Part shown: positions 53,132 through 61,065 of the stretch, in pieces
Layout: every line of letters begins with the position of its first letter
Position numbering within the stretch: position 1 is the stretch's first letter
Assembly: GCA_003164135.1 (NCBI GenBank)
Contig: PLSD01000018.1
Span: 1 to 61,065 of the forward strand
From: Acetobacteraceae bacterium
GTDB lineage: Bacteria; Pseudomonadota; Alphaproteobacteria; Acetobacterales; Acetobacteraceae
Direction of reading: 5' to 3'
DNA: 61,065 nt
Translations under genes and position numbers: made by a program
The notes under the pieces: generated by a model
The model's database searches: none
What the model saw: only the letters and a program-made list of their open reading frames with translations
What the model was told of the DNA's origin: nothing

Positions 53132-54351
53132 TTCTCGATCGCCCGGGCATTGGCGCCCTGCATGCCGTGCACCAGTTTGTCGCGGATTTCGGCGAGTTTC
53201 TGCTCCCGCCCGGCATCCGCGGCGGCAACTTCGCGCTCGATGTCGATGACCTCGTTCATGCTGGCAATGGCCTCGTCCGCCACCTGCGCCAGCACCTCGA
53301 TATTGCGCGGATCGCCGCCGAGCGAGCGGGCGGCGGAGGTCGCGGCCTCATGCGCGCCCTTGGCGGCGAGCAGAGTGATCTGCCGGTTGGCTTCTTCCAA
53401 CTTGGCGGAAGCCTCGGCGGCGTTGCGGATTTCCACCTGCACCACGGCCTGGGAGGCCACAGCCATCAGGCGGGGGATGACCACCAGCAGACCGTTGGAA
53501 ATTTTCATCATGCGGGTTTCCGCCGCCGAGCGGTTCTGGCCGATGATGGGGATGAGCATGGCCGAGCCGACCAGGGCCTCGCGCATGTCCGCCACCTTGC
53601 CACGGAAATTGGCAATGGCGCCGCGAAACGCCTGGACCTCGGCAGCATCGGCGGCATCGCCCGTAGTGATGGCGTGCTGGCGCTTGGCTTCCAGCTCCTC
53701 CTGCGCGCGGTCCAGGGCAATCTGCCCGGCCGCGATTTCCACTTTCAGCCCATGCAGGGATTGGCGGATAGCCAGGGCCTGCTGGTCCAAAAGTTCGATG
53801 GTGACGGCGAGGTCCGCCTTGGTCTTGCGCGCCTTGGCCTGCTGGTCGTCCATTAAAGTAAGGAATTTCTTGCGGTTTTCGGCAAAGCCTTTGAAGGCGG
53901 TGTTGGCATCGGCGATGACGCCTAAAAATTTGCCGACCAGCCCCTTGCGCGCGCCGGTCTGGGACTCTGCCTGTAAATCCTGAATGCGCAAAATCTTGAT
54001 GCCGTCGATCACCGACGCAGCGATGCGCCCAGCCTCCCCGGCATCGCCCAGGCGCACCCCGGTGAGCAACTGGCGGGAAGCGGCGGCGATGTTGGCCAGC
54101 ACACCGTCACCATGCGCGAGCAGGGTCGTGGTCTGGGAGAAATCAATTTTAGCGGCGGAGGCCTGCGCGGCGGCGAGGTCTTCTGCCGAGAGGTTGGCGA
54201 CTTCCACCAGCCGCTGCGGGGGTGGCTCAGGGGCCAGGACCGGGTTGGCCGGGGTCGCGGCGGTAACCGCCTGCACCGGCGCCGGCGCTGGCGCGTCCAG
54301 ATTGTCGAACACGGACAGATCGAGCGGGGCGGCGGAAATTGTCTCGGGCAT
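53128..54351 (-). CDS. telA: TelA-family toxic-anion resistance protein
   Basis: A 407-residue protein from ATG 54351 (GGAG precedes it). Mostly alpha-helical, with the family core FRGKVADMREALVGSAMLIP followed by IIGQN, and VIPRLMAVASQAVVQVEIRNA later. The N-terminal ~60 residues are Pro/Ala-rich and disordered. TelA (KlaA) proteins are associated with tellurite and antimicrobial resistance but their mechanism is not known. First gene of the five-gene operon. Confidence 0.85.
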   Translation of the reverse strand: MPETISAAPLDLSVFDNLDAPAPAPVQAVTAATPANPVLAPEPPPQRLVEVANLSAEDLAAAQASAAKIDFSQTTTLLAHGDGVLANIAAASRQLLTGVRLGDAGEAGRIAASVIDGIKILRIQDLQAESQTGARKGLVGKFLGVIADANTAFKGFAENRKKFLTLMDDQQAKARKTKADLAVTIELLDQQALAIRQSLHGLKVEIAAGQIALDRAQEELEAKRQHAITTGDAADAAEVQAFRGAIANFRGKVADMREALVGSAMLIPIIGQNRSAAETRMMKISNGLLVVIPRLMAVASQAVVQVEIRNAAEASAKLEEANRQITLLAAKGAHEAATSAARSLGGDPRNIEVLAQVADEAIASMNEVIDIEREVAAADAGREQKLAEIRDKLVHGMQGANARAIEK

Positions 54352-54411
54352 GTTTAACTCCGGCGGATGCGGTAAGCCTAGCGTAACCCCGCGTGGCAGG
54401 GCAACGGGCAC

Positions 54412-54443
54412 AAAAAAAGGGCGGCACCCTGCGGTACCGCCCC
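54412..54443 (-). terminator. Rho-independent terminator of the APC permease gene
   Basis: On the minus strand GGGCGGTACC (54442-54433) pairs with GGTGCCGCCC (54428-54419), followed by a T-run (54418-54412). It separates the permease transcript from the TelA operon. Confidence 0.85.
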
Positions 54444-54478
54444 TGTTTGGTTGGCTTGAACTTGGTTGGCCGGAGAGT

Positions 54479-55897
54479 TTAGTACTCTTCATCCGCGACG
54501 TAGGAACCGATGCGCTGCACCAGGTCCGGGTTACGTCTGGCCAGGATCGCGCCATAGATGAGCGAGAAGACCAGCAGAGCGAGCGCCAGCTTGGGGTACA
54601 GGCTGAACGGATAGGGCTGACCCGGCTGCACCAGACCCCAGAGCGGGAACAGCATGAACGCCGTACCGAGCAGGGGGATGATAAGGTGCTTGATCGGGCT
54701 GAAATCTTCCCGGTGATGCTTGAGCATATACACCGGCAGCGCCAGGTTGGTGATCAGGTATGTCACGATAACCGGTATGGTGCCGAGGGTGCCGGTGTCA
54801 CCGAACAAGGTCACCGGATCGATGCTGTAGATGTAGCCAAACACCAGCACGATGATCAGTGCCACAACGATGTAGGTCCACATCGCGATGTGCGGGGTTC
54901 TGTGCTGCGGGTGAATTTTGCCGAAGAACACCGGCAGCAGGCCCTCGCGCGAGGAGCTGAACAGAATGCGCGCCTGCGCATTGGTCAGGCCGATGAGCGA
55001 GGAGAAAATGCTGGTCACGCCGGCGATGTAGGCGACAATGAGCAGCCCGGCAGCGGAAGCCTTGAAGGCATCGACGAAGGGAATGGTCGAGGCGCTGATC
55101 GCGGCCAGATTGTTCTTGAACGCGGTTTCCGTTGCGAAGGCGATGAACATGTAGAGGATGCCGATGGCCAGCGTGCCGGTGATGAGCGCGCGCGGCACGT
55201 TGCGGCGGGGATTGGTGGTTTCCTCCGCCAGCATCGCCGAATTTTCCCAGCCGATGAACAGGTAGATGGCGAGTGGGAAGCCAAGGCCGATGCCTTTCCA
55301 GCCGCCGGTGACGCTGGAGAGCAGCAGGGGTGCCATGGAGATGGAGGCCCGGTTGACCCAGAGCATAATGATCGCGCCGATGAGCAGCAGGATCAGCTCG
55401 AAGTAGAAAAAGATCGCCGCCCAGGTGGTGGACAGGCTGATGCCGCGCGACACCAGCAGGCCGACGATGCCGGTGACGATAATGCTGAGCACCTGCCAGG
55501 GAATGTTCCAGCCCAGGAAGAGGTGCAACGTGCTGGCAGCCCAGCCGCCGGCAATGACGACGACCGAAGAGGCCGCGATGCAATAGCCGACCACGACGAA
55601 AATGGAGGCGGCGGCACCTGCGAACGGGCCGAAGGACATGCCTATGAAGGTGACGAAAGAGCCGGTGCTGGGGCGGTATTTGGAGAACTCGGCCAGCGTG
55701 TTGGTGAGGAAGAGGATGACCACCATGGCTGTGAGAATGGTCAGCGGCGCACCAACGCCGGCGCCGGAGACGATAAGCCCGAAGCCGAAGAAGAAGCTCA
55801 TGGCCGGCGCGATATTCGCCAGTGTGGAGGCAATAATCTGGGATAATCCCAAACTATCCTTGGCGAGGCGATGCCCGTCCCGTGCTGGTGCGCTCAT
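54479..55897 (-). CDS. APC-superfamily amino-acid permease
   Basis: A 472-residue membrane protein with about 12 hydrophobic segments, starting LGLSQIIASTLANIAPAMSF, characteristic of the APC amino-acid/polyamine/organocation family. Conserved elements include FIGWENSAMLAEETTNPRRN and the GLTNAQARILFSSSREGLLP loop. Substrate specificity is not readable. It stands alone between the TelA operon and the flagellar genes. Confidence 0.88.
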   Translation of the reverse strand: MSAPARDGHRLAKDSLGLSQIIASTLANIAPAMSFFFGFGLIVSGAGVGAPLTILTAMVVILFLTNTLAEFSKYRPSTGSFVTFIGMSFGPFAGAAASIFVVVGYCIAASSVVVIAGGWAASTLHLFLGWNIPWQVLSIIVTGIVGLLVSRGISLSTTWAAIFFYFELILLLIGAIIMLWVNRASISMAPLLLSSVTGGWKGIGLGFPLAIYLFIGWENSAMLAEETTNPRRNVPRALITGTLAIGILYMFIAFATETAFKNNLAAISASTIPFVDAFKASAAGLLIVAYIAGVTSIFSSLIGLTNAQARILFSSSREGLLPVFFGKIHPQHRTPHIAMWTYIVVALIIVLVFGYIYSIDPVTLFGDTGTLGTIPVIVTYLITNLALPVYMLKHHREDFSPIKHLIIPLLGTAFMLFPLWGLVQPGQPYPFSLYPKLALALLVFSLIYGAILARRNPDLVQRIGSYVADEEY

Positions 55898-56082
55898 GGT
55901 TTTTGTTCTCCCTTTTTTTATGTGCTGCGTGTAACGGCACGGTAAGCTTCGGTCTAAAGACGCAATTCGTCAACATGGCTGTCCGGGGACAGGCCTTGGA
56001 GGCCAAATTCCATCGGGAGTTGCGGAGGATAGCGGGGGGAGCGCCCGCCACCATCCCGTTTTGTTACAACCCCTTGGTAGGC

Positions 56083-56547
56083 TTACGCTTCGGCGATCAG
56101 GCGCCCGCTCTCCTGCACGCCAAGGGCCTGGAGGGTTTTCAGTGCGGCGTTGAGGCCGCGGTTGAGTTGCTGGGCGCGGCGGTTGGCGCCGGCTGAGCGT
56201 TTGGCGAAACGGGCGAGGGCGAAACGCAGAGCCTCGGCGAGACCGGCGGCGTCCTCTTCCTCGATCTGGCGCAGTTGGGCGGCGGCGGCGGCGAGGTTGC
56301 AGGCACCAAGCCGGCCCATGGTCTCGGCGATATCGGCAAAGGCGGGGGAAGCGGATTTGAGCGCCATTTCCACCACGGCGGCGGCGTCGGAGATTTCATT
56401 TGGTTTGCCGGTGAGCATTAAGGTGTCGAGGTATTGCAGCTTGCGGCTGAGGTCCTCAACGAGTTCGAGGCCCTGTTGCAGAATGCCTGCAACCGGCAGG
56501 GGCTCTGGGCCAGGCGGGAGGGGACGGAATTGCCCGGCAATGCTCAT
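56083..56547 (-). CDS. FlgN-like flagellar export chaperone
   Basis: A 154-residue predominantly helical protein. The C-terminal stretch (RRAQQLNRGLNAALKTLQ, ending GVQESGRLIAEA) resembles FlgN, the chaperone of hook-associated proteins FlgK/FlgL. It shares one base with the flgM stop, so it is coupled. Assignment relies on context and on the C-terminal resemblance. Confidence 0.6.
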   Translation of the reverse strand: MSIAGQFRPLPPGPEPLPVAGILQQGLELVEDLSRKLQYLDTLMLTGKPNEISDAAAVVEMALKSASPAFADIAETMGRLGACNLAAAAAQLRQIEEEDAAGLAEALRFALARFAKRSAGANRRAQQLNRGLNAALKTLQALGVQESGRLIAEA

Positions 56548-56849
56548 TATTTTGATTCTTTCAACACCGTTGCGATGGCCTGGGCGAGATCTTCCGGGGC
56601 GACATTATAGGTACCGGCCTGCAGGGCGCTGCGTATCTGCGCCACGGCGGCATGGTTGATACCGTCGGCGGCACGGGAGGCGCCGAGCAGTTGCGTGCCG
56701 GTTTGCGCGGCGGCACTCAGGGTCACGGAGTCCGATTGCGGTGCCGGGGCGCTGCTGCCGGCGGTTGGTACAGGCGGCGCCGGGGGTGCGGACGTTGCGG
56801 TTTCCAGCGGCAGCGGCGTTTGTGCGAGAGGCGGAATGGTGTTTGTCAT
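56547..56849 (-). CDS. flgM: FlgM-like anti-sigma-28 factor
   Basis: A 100-residue protein: N-terminal ~35 residues Pro/Thr-rich, then SDSVTLSAAAQ and a C-terminal AVAQIRSALQAGTYNVAPED with LAQAIATVLKESK, which is the FlgM sigma-binding helical region. FlgM holds FliA inactive until the hook is complete, then is exported. The 4-bp overlap with fliS and the one-base overlap with the flgN-like gene support a single transcript. Confidence 0.8.
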   Translation of the reverse strand: MTNTIPPLAQTPLPLETATSAPPAPPVPTAGSSAPAPQSDSVTLSAAAQTGTQLLGASRAADGINHAAVAQIRSALQAGTYNVAPEDLAQAIATVLKESK

Positions 56850-57220
56850 GCGGCTATCGCGCTTTCAGATGTCATGTCACGGTCAAGGAAGGCCAAGGCG
56901 GTTTCGAAATCGTCCAGGGCCGGAATGTTGTTTTCAGTGTTGGCCCGCAAAAGGGTGTAGCGCAACGCGGTGTAGATCGTCATCAGCGCGGGGCCGAGCG
57001 TGGTGCCGTTTTCCGTGTCCAGGATGCCGGTCATGACGTTGAGCAACTCATCCGCGCGGGCGATCATTTCAGCTTTGGTGGCAAAATCACCTGCCTCGAT
57101 GGCGGCTTTGGCGCGGCGGCCGTATAGGCGCAGGCCCCGCCAGCCGGGACGCAGCCAGTTCACATCGGCCTCGCCGTCGAACATTCCTGCTCTGTAATTT
57201 ATCGTCATGTCCATGGTCAT
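56846..57220 (-). CDS. fliS: FliS-like flagellin export chaperone
   Basis: A 124-residue helical protein located directly after fliD, with the pattern of FliS (KAAIEAGDFATKAEMIARAD, LNVMTGILDTENG, LMTIYTALRYTLLRANTENN). FliS prevents premature polymerisation of flagellin. The start could also be an internal ATG (MTINYRAG). Position beside fliD and fliC supports it. Confidence 0.75.
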   Translation of the reverse strand: MTMDMTINYRAGMFDGEADVNWLRPGWRGLRLYGRRAKAAIEAGDFATKAEMIARADELLNVMTGILDTENGTTLGPALMTIYTALRYTLLRANTENNIPALDDFETALAFLDRDMTSESAIAA

Positions 57221-57232
57221 GCGCCGTTACCC

Positions 57233-58618
57233 CTACCCGCTGCTGCTGGATGTGCTGTTGAAAATGCTGAGATAGGACTGCGTGATCGAGGCGGCGGTGG
57301 AGGCGTTTTCCGCCGCGGTGTATTGCGCGATCAGCAATTGGATCTGCGTGTTATTCTGCTTGGTGATCTGGGCCACCTGGGAGTCGATGGAGGTGACGAC
57401 GCCTGAGAGCGAGGCGGTTTGCGCGCCAATGGAGCCGGTGTTTTTGGTGGTAGTACCGCTGGTGTTGGTGGAGCTGCCCGAGCCGCCGATGGCGCCGGTG
57501 GTGATGCTGTCCAGCGTTTTATAGATTTGCCCAACCAGGGCCTGCACCCCGGTGGGGTTTTGGGCATAGGCGGCGGTGAAAGCGGTGTTGCTGAAGGAGA
57601 CCGTGCCGGCGCTGCTGACGGTGAGGCCGATGGCATTGGCGCTGAGCCCGCTGGCGGCGGCGCCGCTGACCGCGCTGAGCAGCTGGTTGGATAAATCCGT
57701 GGCGGTGAAGTTGCCGAGCAGCGGGCCGGACTTGGCGGCGCTGGCGCTGGAGGCGGGGACAAACTTGGTCTCCTTGGCGATAAGCGCGATGGCCGCATTG
57801 AGCGAGCCCGCCACCCCGCCGACGGCCGCGGAAAGGCTGGTGGGGGCGGAGCTGACGCTAATGCTGGTGTTGCCCGAACCGGCCAGGGAAATGGTGAGGC
57901 CGGAGATGGCGCTGCCCAGCGTGTTGGTGGTGCTGGTAACCGGCACGCCGTTGATGGAGAGCGTGGCGTCACTGGCGGTTTGCGCCCGGATTTCCGTGCC
58001 GCTGGTGGCAGCACCCGAGGCATAGGCGAATTGAGCCAGCGCGCCGGTGCCGGTGACGGAGAATGCCTGGCTGCTGCCGGTGGCGCTGCCTTGCAGCACC
58101 AGCCGGGCGCCAGCCGCCGTGCCGATGATGCTGGCCTGCACGCCGCCGGGCGTTTTGTTGATCGCGGCGGCGATGCCGTTGAGCGTGAGGCTGCCGGAGC
58201 CGACGGAAACACTCTCGGTCTTGCCGCTTTTTAAAGAAAAAGTGAGCGAGCCGGCGCTCCCGGAGAGTTTTGCGGCTCCCGAGCCCAGCACGGCGGAATA
58301 GATTTCCTGGGTTTTCGCCAAAGTGACATTGGTGAGGTTGTAGGTGCCGGTTTGCGCGCCGATGGCGGCGCTGGCGGTGGCGACCGTGTTGGCGCTGGTG
58401 GTGACCGAGCGGTTGTTAATGGTCGAGACATCCTTAATGCCGGCCAGCGAATTGGATAAAGTGGAAATGGCGCCGCCGACGTTACCCCAGGCCGAGATGT
58501 CAGCTTTGTCGGTGGTAACCTGCGCGTTCAGGCTGGTGATCGGCGCCTGCAAACGCGCCTCAACCGTGCTGATTTCGCTGGAGACCTGACTGGAACCGAG
58601 ACCGCCGACGGTGGACAT
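57233..58618 (-). CDS. fliD: Flagellar filament cap protein FliD
   Basis: A 461-residue Ser/Thr/Ala-rich secreted protein. The N-terminus (EARLQAPITSLNAQVTTDKA), flagellar hook-associated-2 pattern and the C-terminal coil (IDSQVAQITKQNNTQIQLLI, ending QYTAAENASTAAS) fit FliD, the cap that assembles flagellin. No Cys. It lies between fliC and fliS in the usual order, with a fliC terminator ahead of it. Confidence 0.85.
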   Translation of the reverse strand: MSTVGGLGSSQVSSEISTVEARLQAPITSLNAQVTTDKADISAWGNVGGAISTLSNSLAGIKDVSTINNRSVTTSANTVATASAAIGAQTGTYNLTNVTLAKTQEIYSAVLGSGAAKLSGSAGSLTFSLKSGKTESVSVGSGSLTLNGIAAAINKTPGGVQASIIGTAAGARLVLQGSATGSSQAFSVTGTGALAQFAYASGAATSGTEIRAQTASDATLSINGVPVTSTTNTLGSAISGLTISLAGSGNTSISVSSAPTSLSAAVGGVAGSLNAAIALIAKETKFVPASSASAAKSGPLLGNFTATDLSNQLLSAVSGAAASGLSANAIGLTVSSAGTVSFSNTAFTAAYAQNPTGVQALVGQIYKTLDSITTGAIGGSGSSTNTSGTTTKNTGSIGAQTASLSGVVTSIDSQVAQITKQNNTQIQLLIAQYTAAENASTAASITQSYLSIFNSTSSSSG

Positions 58619-58638
58619 GAATGCACCTTATGCTGGTT

Positions 58639-58672
58639 AAAAAAAGCGCTGGCGGGATTTTGCTCCCGCCAG
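58639..58672 (-). terminator. Rho-independent terminator of fliC
   Basis: On the minus strand CTGGCGGGA (58672-58664) pairs with TCCCGCCAG (58657-58649), followed by a T-run (58645-58639). It is between fliC and fliD. Confidence 0.9.
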
Positions 58673-58685
58673 CCGGAGTGGAAAT

Positions 58686-60212
58686 TTACGGCAGCAGCGA
58701 GAGGTAGGATTGCTGCAGCTGTGTCGAGGACTTCAACGCCGCCACGCCTGCCTGCGCCTGAATTTGCGCTTCGGTCAGCTTGTTGCTGACTGCCGGAATG
58801 TTGGCATCCTGCACCACGCCGAGCGCGGTGGTGAGGTTCTGGCTGGTGGTGTTGAGGTTGTTGATGTTGGCTCCAAGCGCCTGCTGCACGGCGCCGAGCT
58901 GGCCACCCTGGTTGTTCAGGGCGCCCAGCGCGTATTTCACCACGTTGATCGCCGTGTTGGCACCTGCCGTGGTGCTGACGTTGATCTGCGAAAGCGCCGT
59001 GAGCGTGGACTTGGAGGCCAGGCCGATATTGCTCGCGTTGCCGAGCGTAAAGCCGCCGCTGGACTGGAACTGCACTTGGCCCTGGATAACCGCCGAGGCC
59101 GTACCGGCGCCGGTTTTGATCGTGGAAGCCGCGCCGCCGACGGTTTTCAACGAGCCGGAAGAAGTGCCGGTGATGTTGATGTTCTGCCCGGCAGCCTGGG
59201 TAAGGACGAGGTTGCCAGCGGTGTTAACAGCCGCGGTGATGCCGCTGGTGGGAGACTGCCCATTGATCTGCGAAGCGATACCGGCGGCGCTGGAGGCGTC
59301 GATGGTCTGCTTGGTGCCCAAAGCGGATCCGTTGGTGCCACCCGTGCCGGTGCCGGCCTGGATGTTAAAGGCATACGCGCCGTTGGCTCCCGCCGTGCCC
59401 AATGCAAGGGTGATCGAGGTGGTAGCCTGCGCCTGAACGCCGGTGGTGCCGGAGAGATTGTTGATGGCCGACGCCAGCGTGGCGGCGGATTCCTGCTTGG
59501 TGTTGGTGGCAACGGAGGCGTTGCCACCGGTTCCACCGGTGATGCTGACTTCAGTCGCCGCGGTGGTGGCGACGGTGAATTTACCCGCCGCGCCGGATGC
59601 GATTTTGGCGGCCGAAGCAGCAAGTGTGACGGCGGCGCTGGTTGCCTTCACGTTGGTGCCGTAAACCGTGGCACCGTTGACGGTGGAGGCGTTCATGCCG
59701 ATCGCGCTGGCCGAAGTGTTGGAGATGCTGAGGGTCTGCGTCTGGCCCTCGTTGGCGCCAACCTGGAACTGCACGCCGGAGAATGAACCGTTGAGCAGGC
59801 TGATGTTGTTGAACTGCGTCTGGTTGGCGATGGTGGAAACCTGGCCTGTTAACTGACCGACGAGATTTTGCAGCGATTGCGCCTCCGACGGGGTCTGCGT
59901 GCCGTTGGCAGCCTGCACGGAGAGGGAGTTGAGCTGCTGCACAACGCCGATCTGCTGGGTGATGGCGCCCTGCGCGGTTTGCAGCAGGGAGACACCCTGA
60001 TTGGCGTTGGAAATAGCCTGGGTAAGACCGTTCAGCTGCGAGGTGAAGCCTTGCGCGGTGATGAAGCCGGCCGGGTTGTCAGCGGGAGAGTTGATGGAGA
60101 GGCCGCTGGAGAGCTGGCTTTCAAGGTTGTTGGTCGAGTTGGAGGTGTTGGAAATTGAGTTGAGCGCTTGCAGCGCCCCGGTGTTGGTAAGAATAGAACC
60201 TACGGCCGACAT
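58686..60212 (-). CDS. fliC: Flagellin
   Basis: A 508-residue flagellin. The conserved D0/D1 N-terminus (NTGALQALNSISNTSNSTNN then LESQLSSGLSINSPADNPAG) and C-terminal D0/D1 (NINNLNTTSQNLTTALGVVQ, ending LQQSYLSLLP) flank a long Gly/Ala/Thr-rich variable domain (~residues 170-400). No Cys. AAGGAG precedes the ATG; the 103-bp gap to flgA has no clear sigma-28 promoter I can support. Confidence 0.93.
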   Translation of the reverse strand: MSAVGSILTNTGALQALNSISNTSNSTNNLESQLSSGLSINSPADNPAGFITAQGFTSQLNGLTQAISNANQGVSLLQTAQGAITQQIGVVQQLNSLSVQAANGTQTPSEAQSLQNLVGQLTGQVSTIANQTQFNNISLLNGSFSGVQFQVGANEGQTQTLSISNTSASAIGMNASTVNGATVYGTNVKATSAAVTLAASAAKIASGAAGKFTVATTAATEVSITGGTGGNASVATNTKQESAATLASAINNLSGTTGVQAQATTSITLALGTAGANGAYAFNIQAGTGTGGTNGSALGTKQTIDASSAAGIASQINGQSPTSGITAAVNTAGNLVLTQAAGQNINITGTSSGSLKTVGGAASTIKTGAGTASAVIQGQVQFQSSGGFTLGNASNIGLASKSTLTALSQINVSTTAGANTAINVVKYALGALNNQGGQLGAVQQALGANINNLNTTSQNLTTALGVVQDANIPAVSNKLTEAQIQAQAGVAALKSSTQLQQSYLSLLP

Positions 60213-60315
60213 GGTGAGCTCCTTGGTTTGTGGTTGCCGTACCCCTTAATTCGGGGGGAGGAGCGGAAGTTTTCCTGAAATCGCAACTTTAAATGGATTA
60301 TCTTTTTGGAGGTGG

Positions 60316-61020
60316 TCATGACTGCAGCCGCACGACAGGGCCGGACGCGGTGACAAGGGCGGAAAAGCGCCGCCCGCTGGAAGGATTGGTGAGCAAAATC
60401 GTGTCGCCAATACGCCCGGTCTGGTCGGCCATCGCCTCGATGGAAACATCCACCCCGCCGCTGATGACCTCTACCGACACAGTCTGCCCCGCCTTGACCA
60501 CCACCGGCTGGGCGATGATGTCCGGCGTGAGAATGGTGCCGGTGGCCAGCGACATCATCGCATTGGCGCCTATAAGCTGCGCCGGATCGGCAAATACCTG
60601 CCGCCCGGCAAAAGCCGCCACCGGCTCGCGCGCTAAAGTAATGTCATCCGGCCCAATGCTCTGCCCGGCCGTAACCGGACGCGCCGCAATCACCACCGCC
60701 TCGGACTGCGCCACCGTCACCGTGACATAAAGCGTCCACACCGGCGACGAACAATGCGCCGCAGCCTGCTCATACGGCGCAACCCCGCTGATGCTGACCA
60801 CCAGCGGCACCGCGCACGCCTGCATGTACCCCGCCCCCGTAACCGGACCCAAAGTCACCACCGCATCCGCCGGCACCACCGCCAACGCCGCCTGCCGGAT
60901 CGCATCCGCCACCACCCCCTCCGCCTGCGGCGCCGCAAATGCCGGGGCGGCCAGGAATGTGAGGCTGAGGCACAGTAAGGCCAGGGGGCTTTGCCCCCCT
61001 CGACCCCCCAGCAAAGGCAC
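60316..61020 (-). CDS. flgA: Flagellar P-ring assembly chaperone FlgA
   Basis: A ~234-residue periplasmic protein with a hydrophobic signal (LALLCLSLTFLAAPAFA) and a C-terminal SAF-like domain (VIAARPVTAGQSIGPDDITL, then MSLATGTILTPDII, VVKAGQTVSVEVISGGVDVS), which is the FlgA type that helps FlgI form the P-ring. The only start in range is GTG 61020, which lies inside a dispersed repeat (60981-61065): the residues GGRGGQSP come from its hairpin. The true start may be further downstream in a non-standard codon. Confidence 0.82.
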   Translation of the reverse strand: MPLLGGRGGQSPLALLCLSLTFLAAPAFAAPQAEGVVADAIRQAALAVVPADAVVTLGPVTGAGYMQACAVPLVVSISGVAPYEQAAAHCSSPVWTLYVTVTVAQSEAVVIAARPVTAGQSIGPDDITLAREPVAAFAGRQVFADPAQLIGANAMMSLATGTILTPDIIAQPVVVKAGQTVSVEVISGGVDVSIEAMADQTGRIGDTILLTNPSSGRRFSALVTASGPVVRLQS

Positions 61021-61065
61021 GCCTTTGCAATCCGCTAATAAGGGTCTTGGCGGGAGGGGGAACTC
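60981..61065 (+). repeat. Dispersed palindromic repeat, unit 3 (cut by window end)
   Basis: Same order of elements as unit 1: hairpin GGGGGCTTTGCCCCC, linker GACCCCCC, hairpin CAAAGGCACGCCTTTG, CCGCTAATAA, then GGGTCTTGGCGGGAGGGGG and AACTC to the end of the window. It differs from unit 1 by a few substitutions. Confidence 0.8.

Noticed and set aside
54588..54620. Possible CRISPR-like or tandem arrays
   Set aside because: No regular repeats with unique spacers were seen anywhere; repeated motifs in the window are coding repeats or palindromes.
53984..55846. 620-codon plus-strand frame
   Set aside because: Antisense of telA and the APC permease, both of which have clear families.

Overview
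This window most likely comes from a GC-rich alphaproteobacterium of the Acetobacteraceae (acetic-acid / acidophilic group, such as Acidocella or Acidiphilium relatives). The evidence is an RpoH with the QKKLFFNLR box, a UbiM-like ubiquinone hydroxylase, a ScfR-PrpC-PrpB propionate module, a Hint-domain protein with a Gly-rich head, and strongly GC-biased codons. The family assignment is inference; no rRNA is present to confirm it. I saw no CRISPR array and no complete IS element.

Layout. (1) 1-4.46 kb is the decayed edge of a genomic island against a tRNA-Glu(TTC): two integrase remnants, a HigBA toxin-antitoxin pair, an AAA ATPase and broken ORFs. (2) 4.5-7.2 kb is core: a small membrane protein, an RluA/RluD pseudouridine synthase, rpoH, then a pair of inverted dispersed repeats. 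(3) 7.3-10.8 kb: PLP decarboxylase, UbiM-like hydroxylase, histidine phosphatase. (4) 10.9-20.9 kb is a catabolic cluster: TetR regulator, hotdog thioesterase, aryl-acid AMP/CoA ligase, HMG-CoA-lyase-like protein, CaiB CoA-transferase, two alpha/beta hydrolases, a NahE/PhdJ-type hydratase-aldolase and an aldehyde dehydrogenase. Three promoters in this cluster carry the same TCGACGG-N-TGTGTC-(G/A)-A element next to TTGACA boxes, which suggests one regulon. (5) 21.0-27.2 kb is a polyamine operon (PotABCD-type ABC transporter plus a glutamine-synthetase-like gamma-glutamylpolyamine synthetase) with a divergent PuuR-like regulator. (6) 27.3-31.0 kb: three TadE/TadG-like pilus proteins.

(7) 31.1-42.4 kb is the most unusual locus. 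A 3068-residue protein built almost wholly of strand-loop-strand (AIDA/BapA-like) repeats is followed on the same strand by its likely O-heptosyltransferase (TibC/BAHT family) and by a sulfotransferase-like gene. The giant has no visible signal peptide or autotransporter barrel, and its C-terminus resembles the segment before the Hint domain of the protein at 47.3-49.3 kb. (8) 42.7-46.5 kb: ScfR-type regulator, 2-methylcitrate synthase and methylisocitrate lyase, with TTTGCAAA-type sites between regulator and target. (9) 46.5-47.2 kb is a low-GC insert bounded by perfect 20-bp inverted repeats and carrying an STY0301-like secreted protein. (10) 47.3-50.8 kb: Hint-domain protein, an exact ParB-binding parS 16-mer, and a BaiN-type flavoprotein. 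(11) 50.8-55.9 kb: a five-gene TelA/YbjQ operon and an APC permease. (12) 56.1-61.0 kb: flagellar genes flgN-, flgM-, fliS-, fliD-, fliC- and flgA-like, all on the minus strand. The window ends inside a second copy of the dispersed repeat seen after rpoH, which also supplies the apparent start of flgA.
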